Of a DNA stretch of 44,861 bases, positions 1-8,584 are shown piece by piece. The DNA comes from Pseudaestuariivita rosea (GTDB taxonomy: Bacteria; Pseudomonadota; Alphaproteobacteria; Rhodobacterales; Rhodobacteraceae). Both the position numbers and the translations under genes were made by a program. Numbering within the stretch: the first letter of the stretch is position 1; every line of letters begins with the position of its first letter. The notes below the pieces were generated by a model. It was given only the letters and a program-made list of their open reading frames with translations, did no database searches and was not told the origin of the DNA. The stretch covers positions 1 to 44,861 of the forward strand of contig NZ_JACNMP010000027.1 of NCBI RefSeq assembly GCF_017592335.1, given 5' to 3'.

Positions 1-61
1 GCTTGATCCCCCTGACCAACTTGTCAGCGGCATCCTTCGATGTCCCGGACTTCTTGTTCAT
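1..61 (-). CDS. IS3-family transposase OrfA, 5' end only (cut by window edge)
   Basis: The minus strand has an ATG at 61-59 behind a good ribosome-binding site (GGAGCGAAG). It opens a frame of 20 residues before the window ends, beginning MNKKSGTSKDAADKLV. This start is what I recall from one group of IS3-type OrfA proteins, the small helix-turn-helix subunit that binds the element's ends; only the N-terminal tail is visible, so the catalytic OrfB cannot be judged. A TTGACA hexamer lies upstream on the same strand near 155-150, compatible with a promoter inside the element. The element end was not identified. The family call is by memory of the N-terminus. Confidence 0.55.
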   Translation of the reverse strand, partial: MNKKSGTSKDAADKLVRGIK

Positions 62-350
62 CTTCGCTCCATAATGGCTTCGATGAACCAGAAATCCTCC
101 CTTGCGCAAACCCCTAAATCTAACCGGTAGGTGCTGAAGTCAGACATGTCAACCAGTTCTTCACGATCCGCAATCGTGATACACTTCGATTATCATGGCC
201 GGTCCTTGAGGACTACCGGCGCACGATCTGGTTGAGTGCGACATGGCCAACAGCAAAGTAACGCTGCCGCTGCGCCCCTCCGCATCTCTCTAACTGAACT
301 TTCCACACTAAGGCTTGACCTACTGCCTTATTGTAGATTATTCATTAAGC
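62..350. other. intergenic stretch between the IS and the integrase module
   Basis: About 290 bases without a convincing gene. The left part is the presumed leader and end of the IS3-type element. The right part is AT-rich before the first gene of the integrase module. No tRNA or terminator was recognised. Confidence 0.4.
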
Positions 351-1088
351 ATGAAATCCAATGCTTTTATACAAATTGTAGCAGATGCATACAAGCTCGA
401 GGAAAAGACCGTAAAGCTTTATGCTCGGTTTATGAAGGAAGCTGGACTGATCACCTCTGGAGCACGGGGGGTGAACGCGCCGCACATGCATCCGAGAGAT
501 GCAGTACGCCTTACAATTGCTTTGTTAGCGACTGGTACGGCAGCACATTCAGTTAGACTATATAAGCGTTTTTCTGGAATGAAATATCAGCCTGATAGCT
601 CTAAAGGTCCCCATCCTGCTTCACTTGGTGTCCATGACGGTGCAACTCTGGAATCTGTCCTGCTACACATGTTTACCACGAACATGTTCCCCGAGGGAGT
701 TGAGGGCGGCGGGCCGTTCGAATGCGCACCGTACCTTGAGTTGCAAGAGAACCAACGGATCGCCACCATCGAGCACTCGCCTCTGGTGGATGGGAAGTAT
801 ATCCATGACGAGCGCGAGCGTGCGGGTCTGTACTTTGCCACCCGCGACCGCCCCAAAGACATGGCGCTTGAAGACCGCCGCGCGCACGGCGGCATTTTTA
901 TATCCCGTGGTGTCGCTCCAATTGCCCTCACTAAATGCGCCCTGCCGTTCTACCTCGAATGGCAGGACAAGGTTTCGTGGGAGACCATGCAGAAAGAGGC
1001 CAAGGAAGGGAGCATTCTGCAGCCTCCCGACGGTGACTCTACGCCAGAAAAAGGTCTGTGGTTCGACCGTGATCTGGGGGAGGCATGA
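351..1088 (+). CDS. unrecognised 245-aa protein, first gene of integrase module A
   Basis: Function unknown. I place the start at ATG 351 (MKSNAFIQIVADAYKL) because the sequence becomes protein-like there; the frame is open a little further upstream and no strong ribosome-binding site is visible. Residues ~5-65 look helical, with an EKTVKLYARFMKEAGLI stretch followed by a run ending HPRDAVRLTIALL, suggesting a helix-turn-helix-like DNA-binding N-terminus. The remainder has no motif I know. It overlaps the next gene by 4 bases (ATGA), so the three genes 351-2336 form a coupled operon ending in an integrase. The second element's module likewise starts with a helical DNA-binding-type protein (9749-10207), so a regulatory or directionality role is likely but inferred. 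Confidence 0.65.
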   Translation: MKSNAFIQIVADAYKLEEKTVKLYARFMKEAGLITSGARGVNAPHMHPRDAVRLTIALLATGTAAHSVRLYKRFSGMKYQPDSSKGPHPASLGVHDGATLESVLLHMFTTNMFPEGVEGGGPFECAPYLELQENQRIATIEHSPLVDGKYIHDERERAGLYFATRDRPKDMALEDRRAHGGIFISRGVAPIALTKCALPFYLEWQDKVSWETMQKEAKEGSILQPPDGDSTPEKGLWFDRDLGEA

Positions 1089-1297
1089 CAATGGAGCGCC
1101 GCCCTGCCGCAATTCGCAAATCTGATCTGACGCCTGCGTTTGAGGCTGCAAAAGCGGCGGGCTATGATCACGTGTCAATTGTCGTGGAAACAGAAGATGG
1201 CAAGCGTTTTCTGATTACAGCTGCAGTGAGCGGCAATATCCCAAAGCCGGATATGACGGTGCTCGAAAAGTGGAGGGCAGGCCGTGCCAAAATCTGA
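1085..1297 (+). CDS. small 70-aa protein between regulator and integrase
   Basis: A 70-residue protein with no recognised domain: an alpha segment (SDLTPAFEAAKAAGY), a beta hairpin (HVSIVVETEDGKRFLITA) and a basic tail. Its ATG overlaps the stop of the upstream gene (ATGA at 1085-1088), and its last 14 bases overlap the GTG start of the integrase, so all three genes are translationally coupled. Small proteins in this position are often recombination directionality factors or accessory regulators, but this one does not look like a classical MerR-type excisionase. No function is claimed. Confidence 0.6.
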   Translation: MTMERRPAAIRKSDLTPAFEAAKAAGYDHVSIVVETEDGKRFLITAAVSGNIPKPDMTVLEKWRAGRAKI

Positions 1298-2336
1298 TCT
1301 ACCCAGAGGTGTGCATCGTGTCCGACGTAAGCTATCGAACGGTAAGAGCCGTTTCCATTTCTACGCATGGCGTGGAGGACCAAAGTTCTGGGAGGATGAA
1401 CAGCGCAGGCCGAGCGATCCGGAATTCTTTGTTGCCTTCGCAGACGCTGTGGCACGTCCGAAACCAGCCGACTACATGACACCACAAATGGTCAATGACT
1501 TTCTGTCCAGCACTGCTATGCTAAAAAGTGAACGATCGCAGGCAGACATTCGAAAGTGGGGACTGAGGTTTGCAGACCACTTTAAGGATGCGCCTGCCAT
1601 AATTTTTGAAGATCGTGGTGCGCGGGGCGAGGTAAACGAATGGCGGTCACTCTGGAAGCATTCGCCCAAGCAGCATGATATGGCCGGGACACATGCTGTT
1701 CGCATCCTCAATTGGGCGGTGGAGGAAGGCAAATTGGCCGAACACCATTGCCACAAGCTCCACCGGCTCTATGAGATGGATCGCTCAGAAATAGTCTGGA
1801 CGTCGGCTGATCGCGAAGCCTTTAACCTGATTGCACCTGAATGGGTGCAACGCCTTCTCTGCGCCGCCTGCGAAACCGGCTTACGCCCCGCTGACCTGAT
1901 CAAGCTTACACCTGCACATGTTGAAAACACGCCGCGTGGTCGTCGCTTGCGTGTCAGGACAAACAAGCGCAAGCGACTGGCTTATATACCGATCACACCC
2001 GCATTAGCTCAGGCAATAGACACAACTCCGCCTGGAAGGTTGCTGATCCTGACAAACGCCAGTGGCAATCCCTTGACGCCCCATCGAGCTTCCGAGGGTG
2101 TTCGGCAGTGGCGTGACAAAGCCAAGCTATCCGATGAGTTACGACTTTATGATGCGCGTAGTACAGCAGCAACGCGATTGTTAAATGCCGGCCTTTCTCT
2201 TGCGGAAATCGCCAACCACATGGGTTGGTCTGCGCGCTACGCAGCAAACGTAATCGAGCACTATGCGCATGTTTCGCCAAGTGAAACCGATGCTGTACTG
2301 ATCAAACTCGCAGAAGCAAAAGGGTATGTACAGTGA
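1284..2336 (+). CDS. tyrosine-type site-specific integrase A
   Basis: A 350-aa phage/island-type recombinase that would integrate and excise element A at tRNA-Cys. The start is GTG 1284, overlapping the previous gene. Residues ~55-150 form the core-binding region; the catalytic domain follows. Box I arginine lies in CETGLRPADLIKL. The box II region reads LYDARSTAATRLLNAG: the arginine is present but the usual HxxR histidine is a tyrosine. The third position has tryptophan (MGWSARYA), an accepted variant. The nucleophile is the tyrosine of IEHYAHV near the C-terminus. The gene ends 74 bases before the partial tRNA-Cys att copy and points at it, the normal layout for a tRNA-targeting integrase. 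It appears intact. The family assignment is firm; the target is inferred from position. Confidence 0.92.
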   Translation: MPKSDLPRGVHRVRRKLSNGKSRFHFYAWRGGPKFWEDEQRRPSDPEFFVAFADAVARPKPADYMTPQMVNDFLSSTAMLKSERSQADIRKWGLRFADHFKDAPAIIFEDRGARGEVNEWRSLWKHSPKQHDMAGTHAVRILNWAVEEGKLAEHHCHKLHRLYEMDRSEIVWTSADREAFNLIAPEWVQRLLCAACETGLRPADLIKLTPAHVENTPRGRRLRVRTNKRKRLAYIPITPALAQAIDTTPPGRLLILTNASGNPLTPHRASEGVRQWRDKAKLSDELRLYDARSTAATRLLNAGLSLAEIANHMGWSARYAANVIEHYAHVSPSETDAVLIKLAEAKGYVQ

Positions 2337-2348
2337 ACAAAACTGTAA
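2336..2348 (+). repeat. subterminal repeat shared by both island right ends
   Basis: AACAAAACTGTAA follows integrase A here. A near-identical AACAAAAACTGTAA follows integrase B at 11503-11516. Both lie 15-65 bases left of a tRNA-Cys att copy, which itself is preceded by TTGAAAT in both places (2400-2406 and 11521-11527). This suggests related right ends, possibly integrase-binding sequence. Confidence 0.5.
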
Positions 2349-2410
2349 ACGCTCTTGTAAACCGCGCTGTTCGCGCAATCGCGGAGATGAGCTAAGTGCT
2401 TGAAATTAAA

Positions 2411-2457
2411 TGGAGGCGAGTACCGGAATCGAACCGGTGTACACGGATTTGCAATCC
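2411..2457 (-). repeat. attachment site: 47-bp copy of the 3' part of tRNA-Cys
   Basis: These 47 bases are identical to 11531-11577, the 3' part of the tRNA-Cys gene from CCA through the T arm, variable region and anticodon loop into the 5' anticodon stem. Identity stops inside the anticodon arm, after which the sequences differ (AATCGC here, GCTGCG in the tRNA). The 5' half of the tRNA is missing, so this is not a functional tRNA. Such a repeat is the signature of integration by a tyrosine recombinase with crossover near the anticodon loop. It marks the left boundary of element B and the right boundary of element A. Confidence 0.93.
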
Positions 2458-2514
2458 AATCGCTTTCTCAACGAATTCAAAGTATTAAGCCCTAAAAAGT
2501 ATCACGACAAAGCC

Positions 2515-2538
2515 AGAACAGATGGTGAAACTGATACC
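2515..2538 (+). repeat. candidate integrase arm-type site, left end of element B
   Basis: AGAACA (2515-2520) and GAAACTGATACC (2527-2538) lie just inside the left att copy. The exact 12-mer recurs in the same orientation at 11471-11482, inside the other end, where AGAACA appears three times (11448, 11453, 11464). A pair of inward sites flanking the att cores is what arm-binding sites of a tyrosine integrase would look like. This is inference from repetition. Confidence 0.5.
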
Positions 2539-2609
2539 AGGGTAAATCTGACCCTTACGAAAATTTCAGCCACGTATGCGCGTATGGCACGGCATTGTGG
2601 AGCAGAACT

Positions 2610-3289
2610 ATGAGCGCGTCCTGGCGTCAGGAATGGGCGCAGGCCATTCGTGCTGCGACCGAGTTGAGCATGACGGCGCGGATGTTGGGGCAGGTCTTGG
2701 CGCTGGACTATGCCAACGGTCAGACCGGTCAATGCAATCCCTCACGTGAGACTTTAGCGCGGCATTTGGGTGTCTCAGAAGGCACCATAAAGCGTGCGAT
2801 ATCTGATTTGGTCAAGGCAGGTTGGCTGGCCAGAACTGAAGCAACAGGTCGCAATCGCACGGTTCAATATAGCTTTCTCAGCCCAGGGACAGTCGTCGGC
2901 TTCAACACAAACAAACGGCGGGACGCGGGTCAAAAACGACCCGTGATACGGGGCAGTACGCGGGTCAAATCTGTGCTCCCCCATATAAAGGAAGGAACCA
3001 AGTAAAGAACCAAAACGCGCGCGCAAACCATCCGCCCTCTTGCCCCGTAGATCACGTTACAGTCATCCCCACTGGCTCCATTCGCGAAGAAGAATGGGAC
3101 AAATGGCTTAGCAAGCACGGATGGCCGACGGTCCGCGAGCTTGGAGTGAGAACGAGCGATGGATGGGGCATGCCCTCCCCCATGCCCCCGAACCCAAGTG
3201 ATGAGCACGACATAGCATTGAGAAAGACTCAGAAGTTCTTGACCTGGGCAGTTGATCGGCAGGCCGAGAGAAAAGGCGCTGTCGCATGA
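2610..3289 (+). pseudogene. winged-helix (replication-initiator-like) protein, frameshifted
   Basis: The start is ATG 2610 behind GGAGC. The first frame encodes ~95 residues with a clear winged-helix signature: a conserved opening (MTARMLGQVLALDY), then NPSRETLARHLGVSEGTIKRAI and a wing (LVKAGWLARTEATGR). That frame stops at 3005. The frame one base earlier is open across the same end and continues with protein-like sequence to the stop at 3287-3289, including SIREEEWDKWLSKHGWPTVREL and SDGWGMPSPMPPNP. It has no start of its own. The simplest reading is one gene of about 226 codons with a one-base loss between ~2885 and ~2940. Related proteins, as I remember them, carry both parts. It is the first gene inside element B. 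It could still be a shorter functional HTH protein (2610-3005). Confidence 0.6.
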
Positions 3290-3893
3290 CAAAGGGAGTG
3301 GTGAATGCAAAACCAAGATGCAAGTTGCATGTGCCGCTAAAAGGCAAACATTGGGAGTGACGAGTGCTTGTGTTCTTGTTTGCCTGAGAGACCAAATGCG
3401 CACAGATCAGAGTCTTGCCGATGTCGCCACACATCTCATCACCGGGGGCGGGTTGAAAACTTCGAAGTTCTGGGCGCTAGACCCACGTGCTATCGCAGTC
3501 AGAGATTTTTCTGCGCAAAGGGAAACTTACAATGCACTGGGATTTGTCCAACGCCCCTACCCTTGCTAAATGCCTTCTGCAGCCGCATTATATTCTTGGC
3601 CCAACGTCTCACCAAACATCAAACTGCGGTCTGCTATGGCTCGAGGTCGCGCCACAACGTCAATTCAGTCGGCATGGCAAAGCTCAAAAATGGTGCAATA
3701 ATTCATTGTATTTTAGAGCTACCAGCGGTGGGGTCGGAATTCTAGTTGCATGGCAGCAACCGCGCGTAGGAGTGTTCCAAATGGCCAGCACGCATTGAGA
3801 AAAGCCCGGGGGGGTATAAAATGTTCAGTTGCCTGTCGTCGGCGACCAGCGGGGATAATCAGATTTTTGCGCGCGCCGTTTTAGGAGGGGGGT
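3290..3893. other. 600-bp stretch with only doubtful ORFs
   Basis: Two overlapping open frames exist on the plus strand: one from ATG ~3319 to 3569 (about 83 aa) and one from ATG 3532 to 3798 (about 88 aa, starting MHWDLSNAPTLAKCLL). Neither has a good ribosome-binding site, a recognised motif or a convincing composition. No stable RNA was seen. This is probably decayed island DNA; a small gene cannot be excluded. Confidence 0.35.
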
Positions 3894-4121
3894 ATGACTT
3901 ATAAACACTGTTTCAAGATGCGGTTTAAGGCAGTCGAAGCTGGCAACGGAGATTGGCATTTCAAACCGCCATCAAAGCAATCTAAAAAAACTACTGTTTG
4001 GTATTATCATATTAAAACGAGACTATGTAACGGTGGGTCAGCTCAAAATAGAACATCTACAATCCGTCTTTGGGCTGATTTTGTTGAAAAACTCTGGCTT
4101 GATCGACGACTTATAGGCTGA
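3894..4121 (+). CDS. hypothetical 75-aa basic protein
   Basis: Not recognised. The reason to list it is a strong ribosome-binding site (TTAGGAGGGGGGT) immediately before ATG 3894. The protein is basic and rich in Lys/Arg and aromatic residues (MTYKHCFKMRFKAVEAGNGD at the start), with no signal peptide or membrane segment. It ends ~30 bases before the truncated IS1182-type transposase, so the original gene may have been longer and cut by that insertion. It could also be a chance frame. Confidence 0.35.
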   Translation: MTYKHCFKMRFKAVEAGNGDWHFKPPSKQSKKTTVWYYHIKTRLCNGGSAQNRTSTIRLWADFVEKLWLDRRLIG

Positions 4122-4153
4122 TTCAATTCTCTTATCGAGCGGGAGGATTGGCG

Positions 4154-4582
4154 ATGATGGGACCAAGGCAAGAGGCGCAGGCGGCTTTGTTCTACGAGTT
4201 CTCGCTAGAGGATCACGTTCCCCATGACCATCTGGTGCGGTCGATTGATCGGTTTGTTGATCTGACCAGCGTCCGCGCGTACATGGCGGATTTCTATAGC
4301 CACACCGGTCGCCCATCTATCGATCCCGAACTGCTGATCCGGATGCTGCTGGTGGGGTATTGCTTTGGCATCCGGTCTGAGCGGCGGCTTTGCGAGGAGG
4401 TGCATCGGGACCTCGCCTATCGCTGGTTTTGCCGCCTTGATCTTTCGGACCGCATCCCGGACCATTCAAGCTTTTCCAAGAACCGTCACGGTCGCTTCCG
4501 TGAGAGTGTAGGAGTGGAGAGCTTACCCACTCAATGTGCGGCCGTTATGCATTCAATAGAGCTTACACGCTACACTGAATGA
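4154..4582 (+). pseudogene. IS1182/IS5-type transposase, C-terminally truncated
   Basis: ATG 4154 follows GGGAGGA. About 119 residues match the N-terminal domain (DUF772-like) of IS1182/IS5 transposases: YEFSLEDHVPHDHLVRSIDR, GRPSIDPELLIRMLLVGYCF, RRLCEEVHRDLAYRWFCRLD, PDHSSFSKNRHGRFRES. After the last motif, near 4509, homology stops and the frame runs ~24 codons through unrelated sequence to a stop at 4580-4582. A full transposase would be ~350-450 aa with an RNase H-fold DDE core, entirely missing here. The element cannot move by itself. It forms the left border of the secreted-protein cargo. Confidence 0.8.
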
Positions 4583-4782
4583 CCGATCCGGACGTTCACA
4601 AAGGCCATTGGGTTATATCAGGCCAGATCACAACCTGGAGTGCATCGCTGAGAACGCGGACTAAACGAACACCTGGAGCGGCACCAAACGAGATAAAGCT
4701 AGGCTACACGGTGACCATCATATCCAAGGCGATTAGAATGCTTTCTATTAAGCGGTGCTTTGCCGGTTTGGCATTTTGTTGA

Positions 4783-4813
4783 TTGACAGCCAAATCAACC
4801 TAAGGATTACTAA
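4783..4813 (+). promoter_or_regulatory. candidate promoter of the secreted cargo operon
   Basis: TTGACA (4783-4788) with TACTAA (4808-4813) 19 bases downstream, in an AT-rich gap ~50-80 bases before the first cargo gene at 4861. The -35 is perfect; the -10 and spacing are poor, so this is tentative. Confidence 0.35.
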
Positions 4814-4860
4814 TACTATCAAAATATCCCAAAGTTCAAAATAACTTAAGTGATGCCCTT

Positions 4861-5706
4861 ATGAGAAATGAACAGTTTCGGCACAGCTTCGGTGTCTTTT
4901 GCCTAATCGCAATGGCTTTAAGCTATGTACCATCAAATGCAGTGGCAGAAGATGTTGCAGCTGACGGACTCTATACTTTTCCAGAGCGGCACGACCCACC
5001 GACTGCCATTGATGAAGATGTGGACGCTTGTGCTCTTTTTGAAACAGAGCAGGAGTTCGTAGTATTCAACTTAGTTCTGAATATGGAAGACAAGCGTATT
5101 CAGATGCGTGTCCCGAAAGTTTACTTGGAAGATCGTTGGGATTGGGTTCATGAGACTGAACACACAGCCCAGCTCTTCCGAGTGGATATAAGAGATTTCA
5201 CTCCTGTCACGCGTCCGGAGACGTCGCATCGAAACAAACAAGGTAACTGGAATTGGATCACTTTTGTGATCAACGATTTGGTTTCGTTAGACGAAATTGC
5301 TCGTTTGCAAGTAGAAGCAGCTGTTGGAAATGGTCTTGAAGTGTTGATGCCGGAAAATTTCGGTAAACTGATTAGGCTAGGTCGTCCACAAGATACTAAA
5401 CGTGTCGAACTTGTAGATTACGACCTGATTGATGGCCCCCACAGACTGAAGCAAATCGATCATCCAAATACCTTCAACAACAAAAATACATTCGTTGATC
5501 TGGATTCAAACGGCGCCATACTGAATGCGTTCAGCTGCACTATGAATGGTCGCGCGTTAAACCCGATGTGCAGCCAGACTTTCGAGTTCAAAACCATGAC
5601 AGTCCAACTCGACTATCGCCTTTCTGAACTACCGAATTGGCACGCTCACAAGGCGCGCGTCGAGGAGTTTCTAACCTGCGCCGTACTTGAGATAGAGGAG
5701 ACTTGA
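4861..5706 (+). CDS. predicted periplasmic protein, immunity-like C-terminal pattern
   Basis: 281 aa. Residues 1-29 form a Sec signal peptide: short charged start, hydrophobic core (FGVFCLIAMALSYV), cleavage likely after A27-V28-A29. The mature protein is acidic and soluble, with paired cysteines near the end. The C-terminal region contains C-x-x-x-F, then a beta strand ending in Y, then LSELPNWHAHKARVEEFLTC. This C..F ... Y...L..W......v..fl layout recalls periplasmic lipoprotein-like immunity proteins encoded beside secreted toxins; that resemblance is from memory and unproven. It is followed one base later by the RTX-like gene, so the two are almost certainly co-transcribed and translationally coupled. 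There is no enzymatic motif. Lower GC than the core genome fits horizontal transfer. Confidence 0.75.
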   Translation: MRNEQFRHSFGVFCLIAMALSYVPSNAVAEDVAADGLYTFPERHDPPTAIDEDVDACALFETEQEFVVFNLVLNMEDKRIQMRVPKVYLEDRWDWVHETEHTAQLFRVDIRDFTPVTRPETSHRNKQGNWNWITFVINDLVSLDEIARLQVEAAVGNGLEVLMPENFGKLIRLGRPQDTKRVELVDYDLIDGPHRLKQIDHPNTFNNKNTFVDLDSNGAILNAFSCTMNGRALNPMCSQTFEFKTMTVQLDYRLSELPNWHAHKARVEEFLTCAVLEIEET

Positions 5707-5707
5707 T

Positions 5708-8416
5708 ATGGCGACCTTGACACAAGACCAACTGGCTATTCTTAACTTCCACGCGCAAGCGGGTGATCGTATCGCCTACTATGAAGCCTTAGAAAGGTTT
5801 GGGGATGCTTACGGCGAGCTTGCCTTGGGGGTTGTTCTAAACAATACACTGGCGGGTCAAGCGGCTAATAACTTTCTTGAAAATACTGCGGAAGATGAAG
5901 TTGGAAGCATATCTAATAATCAGTTGGCACTGATTGGACTTCAGCTAATGCAAGCTGACAATGCAGTTAGGCAGTCAAATAATGGTAATGCAAGCATAGA
6001 TGATATCCAGCGCTATCACGAACTGGTTTTTGGAAGTGTATCTGGTGTATCAGCAAACGCTTGGACGCCGAATTATTATCTCCAGAGCTTTTCAACAGCT
6101 AGTGAACGCCAATCTGCATGGGACGCGCTCGTGGGCGCCGGTCCTGGGGAAACATATTTAGAAATCGCTGCACGCCGAATTGAATTCATTCAGGAATATC
6201 TTGATGGTCTTGAAAATCCGCCATTTACGGATCCTTTGATAGTCATAGATGAACCGCGGCAGTTTTTGATTGACGCTGGATTAGATGCTAATTTTGTCGA
6301 CTATGTCAAAGGTTACGGAGAGTATCTGACAGAGCTACAATTCGCCGGATTTGGCGCTGCCTTGCCAGGACCTAGTGGCCCACCCAGCCCTTACGATGTT
6401 TCGATACAAGGTGCAGGTCAGATGATTGCAGGAGACGCATCAAATGATGAGATTACCGGGACTAGTGGCAGTGACGTGATCATGGGCTTTAGTGGAAATG
6501 ATGCTCTGATCGGCGGAAACGGCAATGACCGCATCTATGGAGACATCGGAATTGACGTGCTGGTTGGTGGTCGAGGCGCCGATGTTTTGAATGGCTGCAG
6601 CGGACGCGACGAAGCCAGCTACAGTCTAACAGCAGAAGGAAATATTGGACGACAGCAGGGTATCACGGTGATCTGGACTGATACTAACACTGAACAACTT
6701 CAAGAGATTTGGGGGCGACAGGCTTATCTTGTAGATGATGGCCTCGGTTCCGTAGATACAATTATGGATACTCCAATTGTCGTTGGCAGTAGTTTTGATG
6801 ACACGTTTGTTCTTGGTGGTGATCTAAACGCTAGTGGTGAGCTGCCGCAGCATTTGGATGGCTCATTTGTCGCAATTGGCGGTGAGCAACCCACTGATGC
6901 AAATGCAATTGTGGGTGACACGATTGACCTCTCGGGATTGGCTGCAAATCAAGTCACTGTGGACTTAATACCAAATACTGTTTCGGGAGGCAGTATCAGG
7001 GCTGGTGCATCTCAAAGGGAAATTCTGACAATAGTTAATATTGAAAACGCGATTGGCACAAACAATGACGACACGTTTCTTGTTGGCGGCCAGCGCAGTG
7101 AGATCCTGGGGTTGGGCGGTAGTGATATTGTCACCGTGCAGCAAGCTGGGATTATTATATTTGATGGCAGTACTGATACAAATGGCGAAGACATCGATAG
7201 TATATCCTTCGAGATACCGACGCAGGGCTTGTTCATGCTGGGTCTGGATAATGGCGGTACAGACCTTTTTGTTATTCAGGATGCGTTTGTCAGTGACGGG
7301 TTCGGATACATCGTCAGCAACACAGAGCTGATCTCGTTGTCTGATGGTCTTGATTTTGTCAGTCTGTCACAAATGCCGACAACGCCGGGTCTTACAATCG
7401 ATGGTCTTGGTATGGGTGACTATCTATATACCAATGACATCGATGTCTCAGCCCAACCTGCAGGACTTGGTGGCACCTTTATCCTGGAAGATGAAACGGC
7501 TGAAAACCCAAACACTGGTTTTTTTGAGATCAACGGACAACGCGTCGATATCAGTGGGTTTGCAAATCTTCGAGCCACAAATGGGACCGATACGATACAG
7601 GGGTCAGCTGATCAAAACACGATCGAAGGTTTTGGCGGAAACGACACGATCATCGGCTTGGATGGGTTCGATCTTTTGTCCGGCGATGAGGGTGACGATG
7701 TTATGATTGGTGGTATCGATTTCCGTGAGATGACACCGACAGAAGCGGACTATGCCGCTGATACCGTCGATATCCTTTATGGTGGTGCCGGCTTCGATAC
7801 ATATCATGCCGTTCGGGGAGATCAGATTTATGACGTCGAATTCGCACCTGAAGGCCAATCATTTGGCGACGGCGAAGTCATCTTTGAGGGCATCACATTA
7901 ACAGGCGGTACAGCAATTTCACCAGCCAACGCGCCGCGTCTGTCTCTCCCTGGAGCTGGTTTGAGCCCAGATGATTTCATGTACTTCCAAGGGCCAAACT
8001 CTGAGTTTTATTGCGTCGCAGAAACCAGCTACATTGACCCCTTTGGAATGACGCGGTCTACAACGCTCTGCATCGTTGCAATCGAAACCCCTGATGGAGG
8101 GTTGAATACAATCTCAATTTGGGACTTTGACATGAGTGCGCCAGAGTATCTGGGAATATCTTTAACAGGCGGTGCTGCACCACAACAAAACAGATCAGTA
8201 CCGAATGACTTGCCGTTGGCTTTGCAAGTTGATGAGTTCATTTTTGACACTCCAGTTGCTGGGCCAGATGGGGATGAATTTGAACTTGAATTCATATCAC
8301 CATCCGCCATCCTGGATCAAAATGATCTAGTAGATGAGCATGACCTGAATTCTGGTGCATATCGGTTAGCAACGGACATGCTGTCAGAAGACTTGGAGCA
8401 ATTTGTGTTTACATAG
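5708..8416 (+). CDS. RTX-like secreted calcium-binding protein
   Basis: 902 aa. The N-terminal ~235 residues are helical with no signal peptide (TQDQLAILNFHAQAGDRIAY, ELALGVVLNNTLAGQAANNF), a region I associate with some roseobacter RTX exoproteins. Glycine/aspartate nonapeptide repeats (GGxGxDxxx type) occur at residues ~241-296 (SGNDALIGGNGNDRIYGD), more weakly at ~449-475, and again at ~625-670 (GGNDTIIGLDGFDLLSGDEG). These bind Ca2+ and mark type I secretion substrates, which carry an uncleaved C-terminal signal; the acidic tail ends EDLEQFVFT. The regions between repeats are Asp/Thr/Gly-rich beta structure with no catalytic motif that I recognise. No HlyB/HlyD/TolC-type exporter is in the window, so export would depend on one elsewhere. 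It could be an adhesin, toxin or matrix protein. The upstream partner is one base away; a truncated IS3 element lies downstream. Confidence 0.85.
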   Translation: MATLTQDQLAILNFHAQAGDRIAYYEALERFGDAYGELALGVVLNNTLAGQAANNFLENTAEDEVGSISNNQLALIGLQLMQADNAVRQSNNGNASIDDIQRYHELVFGSVSGVSANAWTPNYYLQSFSTASERQSAWDALVGAGPGETYLEIAARRIEFIQEYLDGLENPPFTDPLIVIDEPRQFLIDAGLDANFVDYVKGYGEYLTELQFAGFGAALPGPSGPPSPYDVSIQGAGQMIAGDASNDEITGTSGSDVIMGFSGNDALIGGNGNDRIYGDIGIDVLVGGRGADVLNGCSGRDEASYSLTAEGNIGRQQGITVIWTDTNTEQLQEIWGRQAYLVDDGLGSVDTIMDTPIVVGSSFDDTFVLGGDLNASGELPQHLDGSFVAIGGEQPTDANAIVGDTIDLSGLAANQVTVDLIPNTVSGGSIRAGASQREILTIVNIENAIGTNNDDTFLVGGQRSEILGLGGSDIVTVQQAGIIIFDGSTDTNGEDIDSISFEIPTQGLFMLGLDNGGTDLFVIQDAFVSDGFGYIVSNTELISLSDGLDFVSLSQMPTTPGLTIDGLGMGDYLYTNDIDVSAQPAGLGGTFILEDETAENPNTGFFEINGQRVDISGFANLRATNGTDTIQGSADQNTIEGFGGNDTIIGLDGFDLLSGDEGDDVMIGGIDFREMTPTEADYAADTVDILYGGAGFDTYHAVRGDQIYDVEFAPEGQSFGDGEVIFEGITLTGGTAISPANAPRLSLPGAGLSPDDFMYFQGPNSEFYCVAETSYIDPFGMTRSTTLCIVAIETPDGGLNTISIWDFDMSAPEYLGISLTGGAAPQQNRSVPNDLPLALQVDEFIFDTPVAGPDGDEFELEFISPSAILDQNDLVDEHDLNSGAYRLATDMLSEDLEQFVFT

Positions 8417-8584
8417 CTACTATGCATTGCCTGTCTTGGGTTGGAGGGCGCGCAGCCCACAATAAACAGAGGCGCAGCCCTTGTTCGGCCCTTGCCAGGT
8501 GGCGGGGGCCTACTTAGCCGCAATCGCCGTCTCAGACACACGCTGACGAACTTCCACTTGACCCAGCCCCCTGATCAGGGCCGC

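Noticed and set aside
2411-2457. A second tRNA-Cys gene
   Set aside because: Only the 3' part is present; the D arm and 5' acceptor strand are missing, so it is an attachment-site copy.
4579-4782. 67-aa frame after the truncated IS1182-type gene
   Set aside because: No ribosome-binding site or motif; lies in junction DNA between IS remnant and cargo.
5708-8416. Type I secretion partner genes near the RTX-like protein
   Set aside because: The only ABC exporter in the window (27718-29400) is 19 kb away in a different operon, lacks the RTX-exporter features, and has no membrane-fusion partner.
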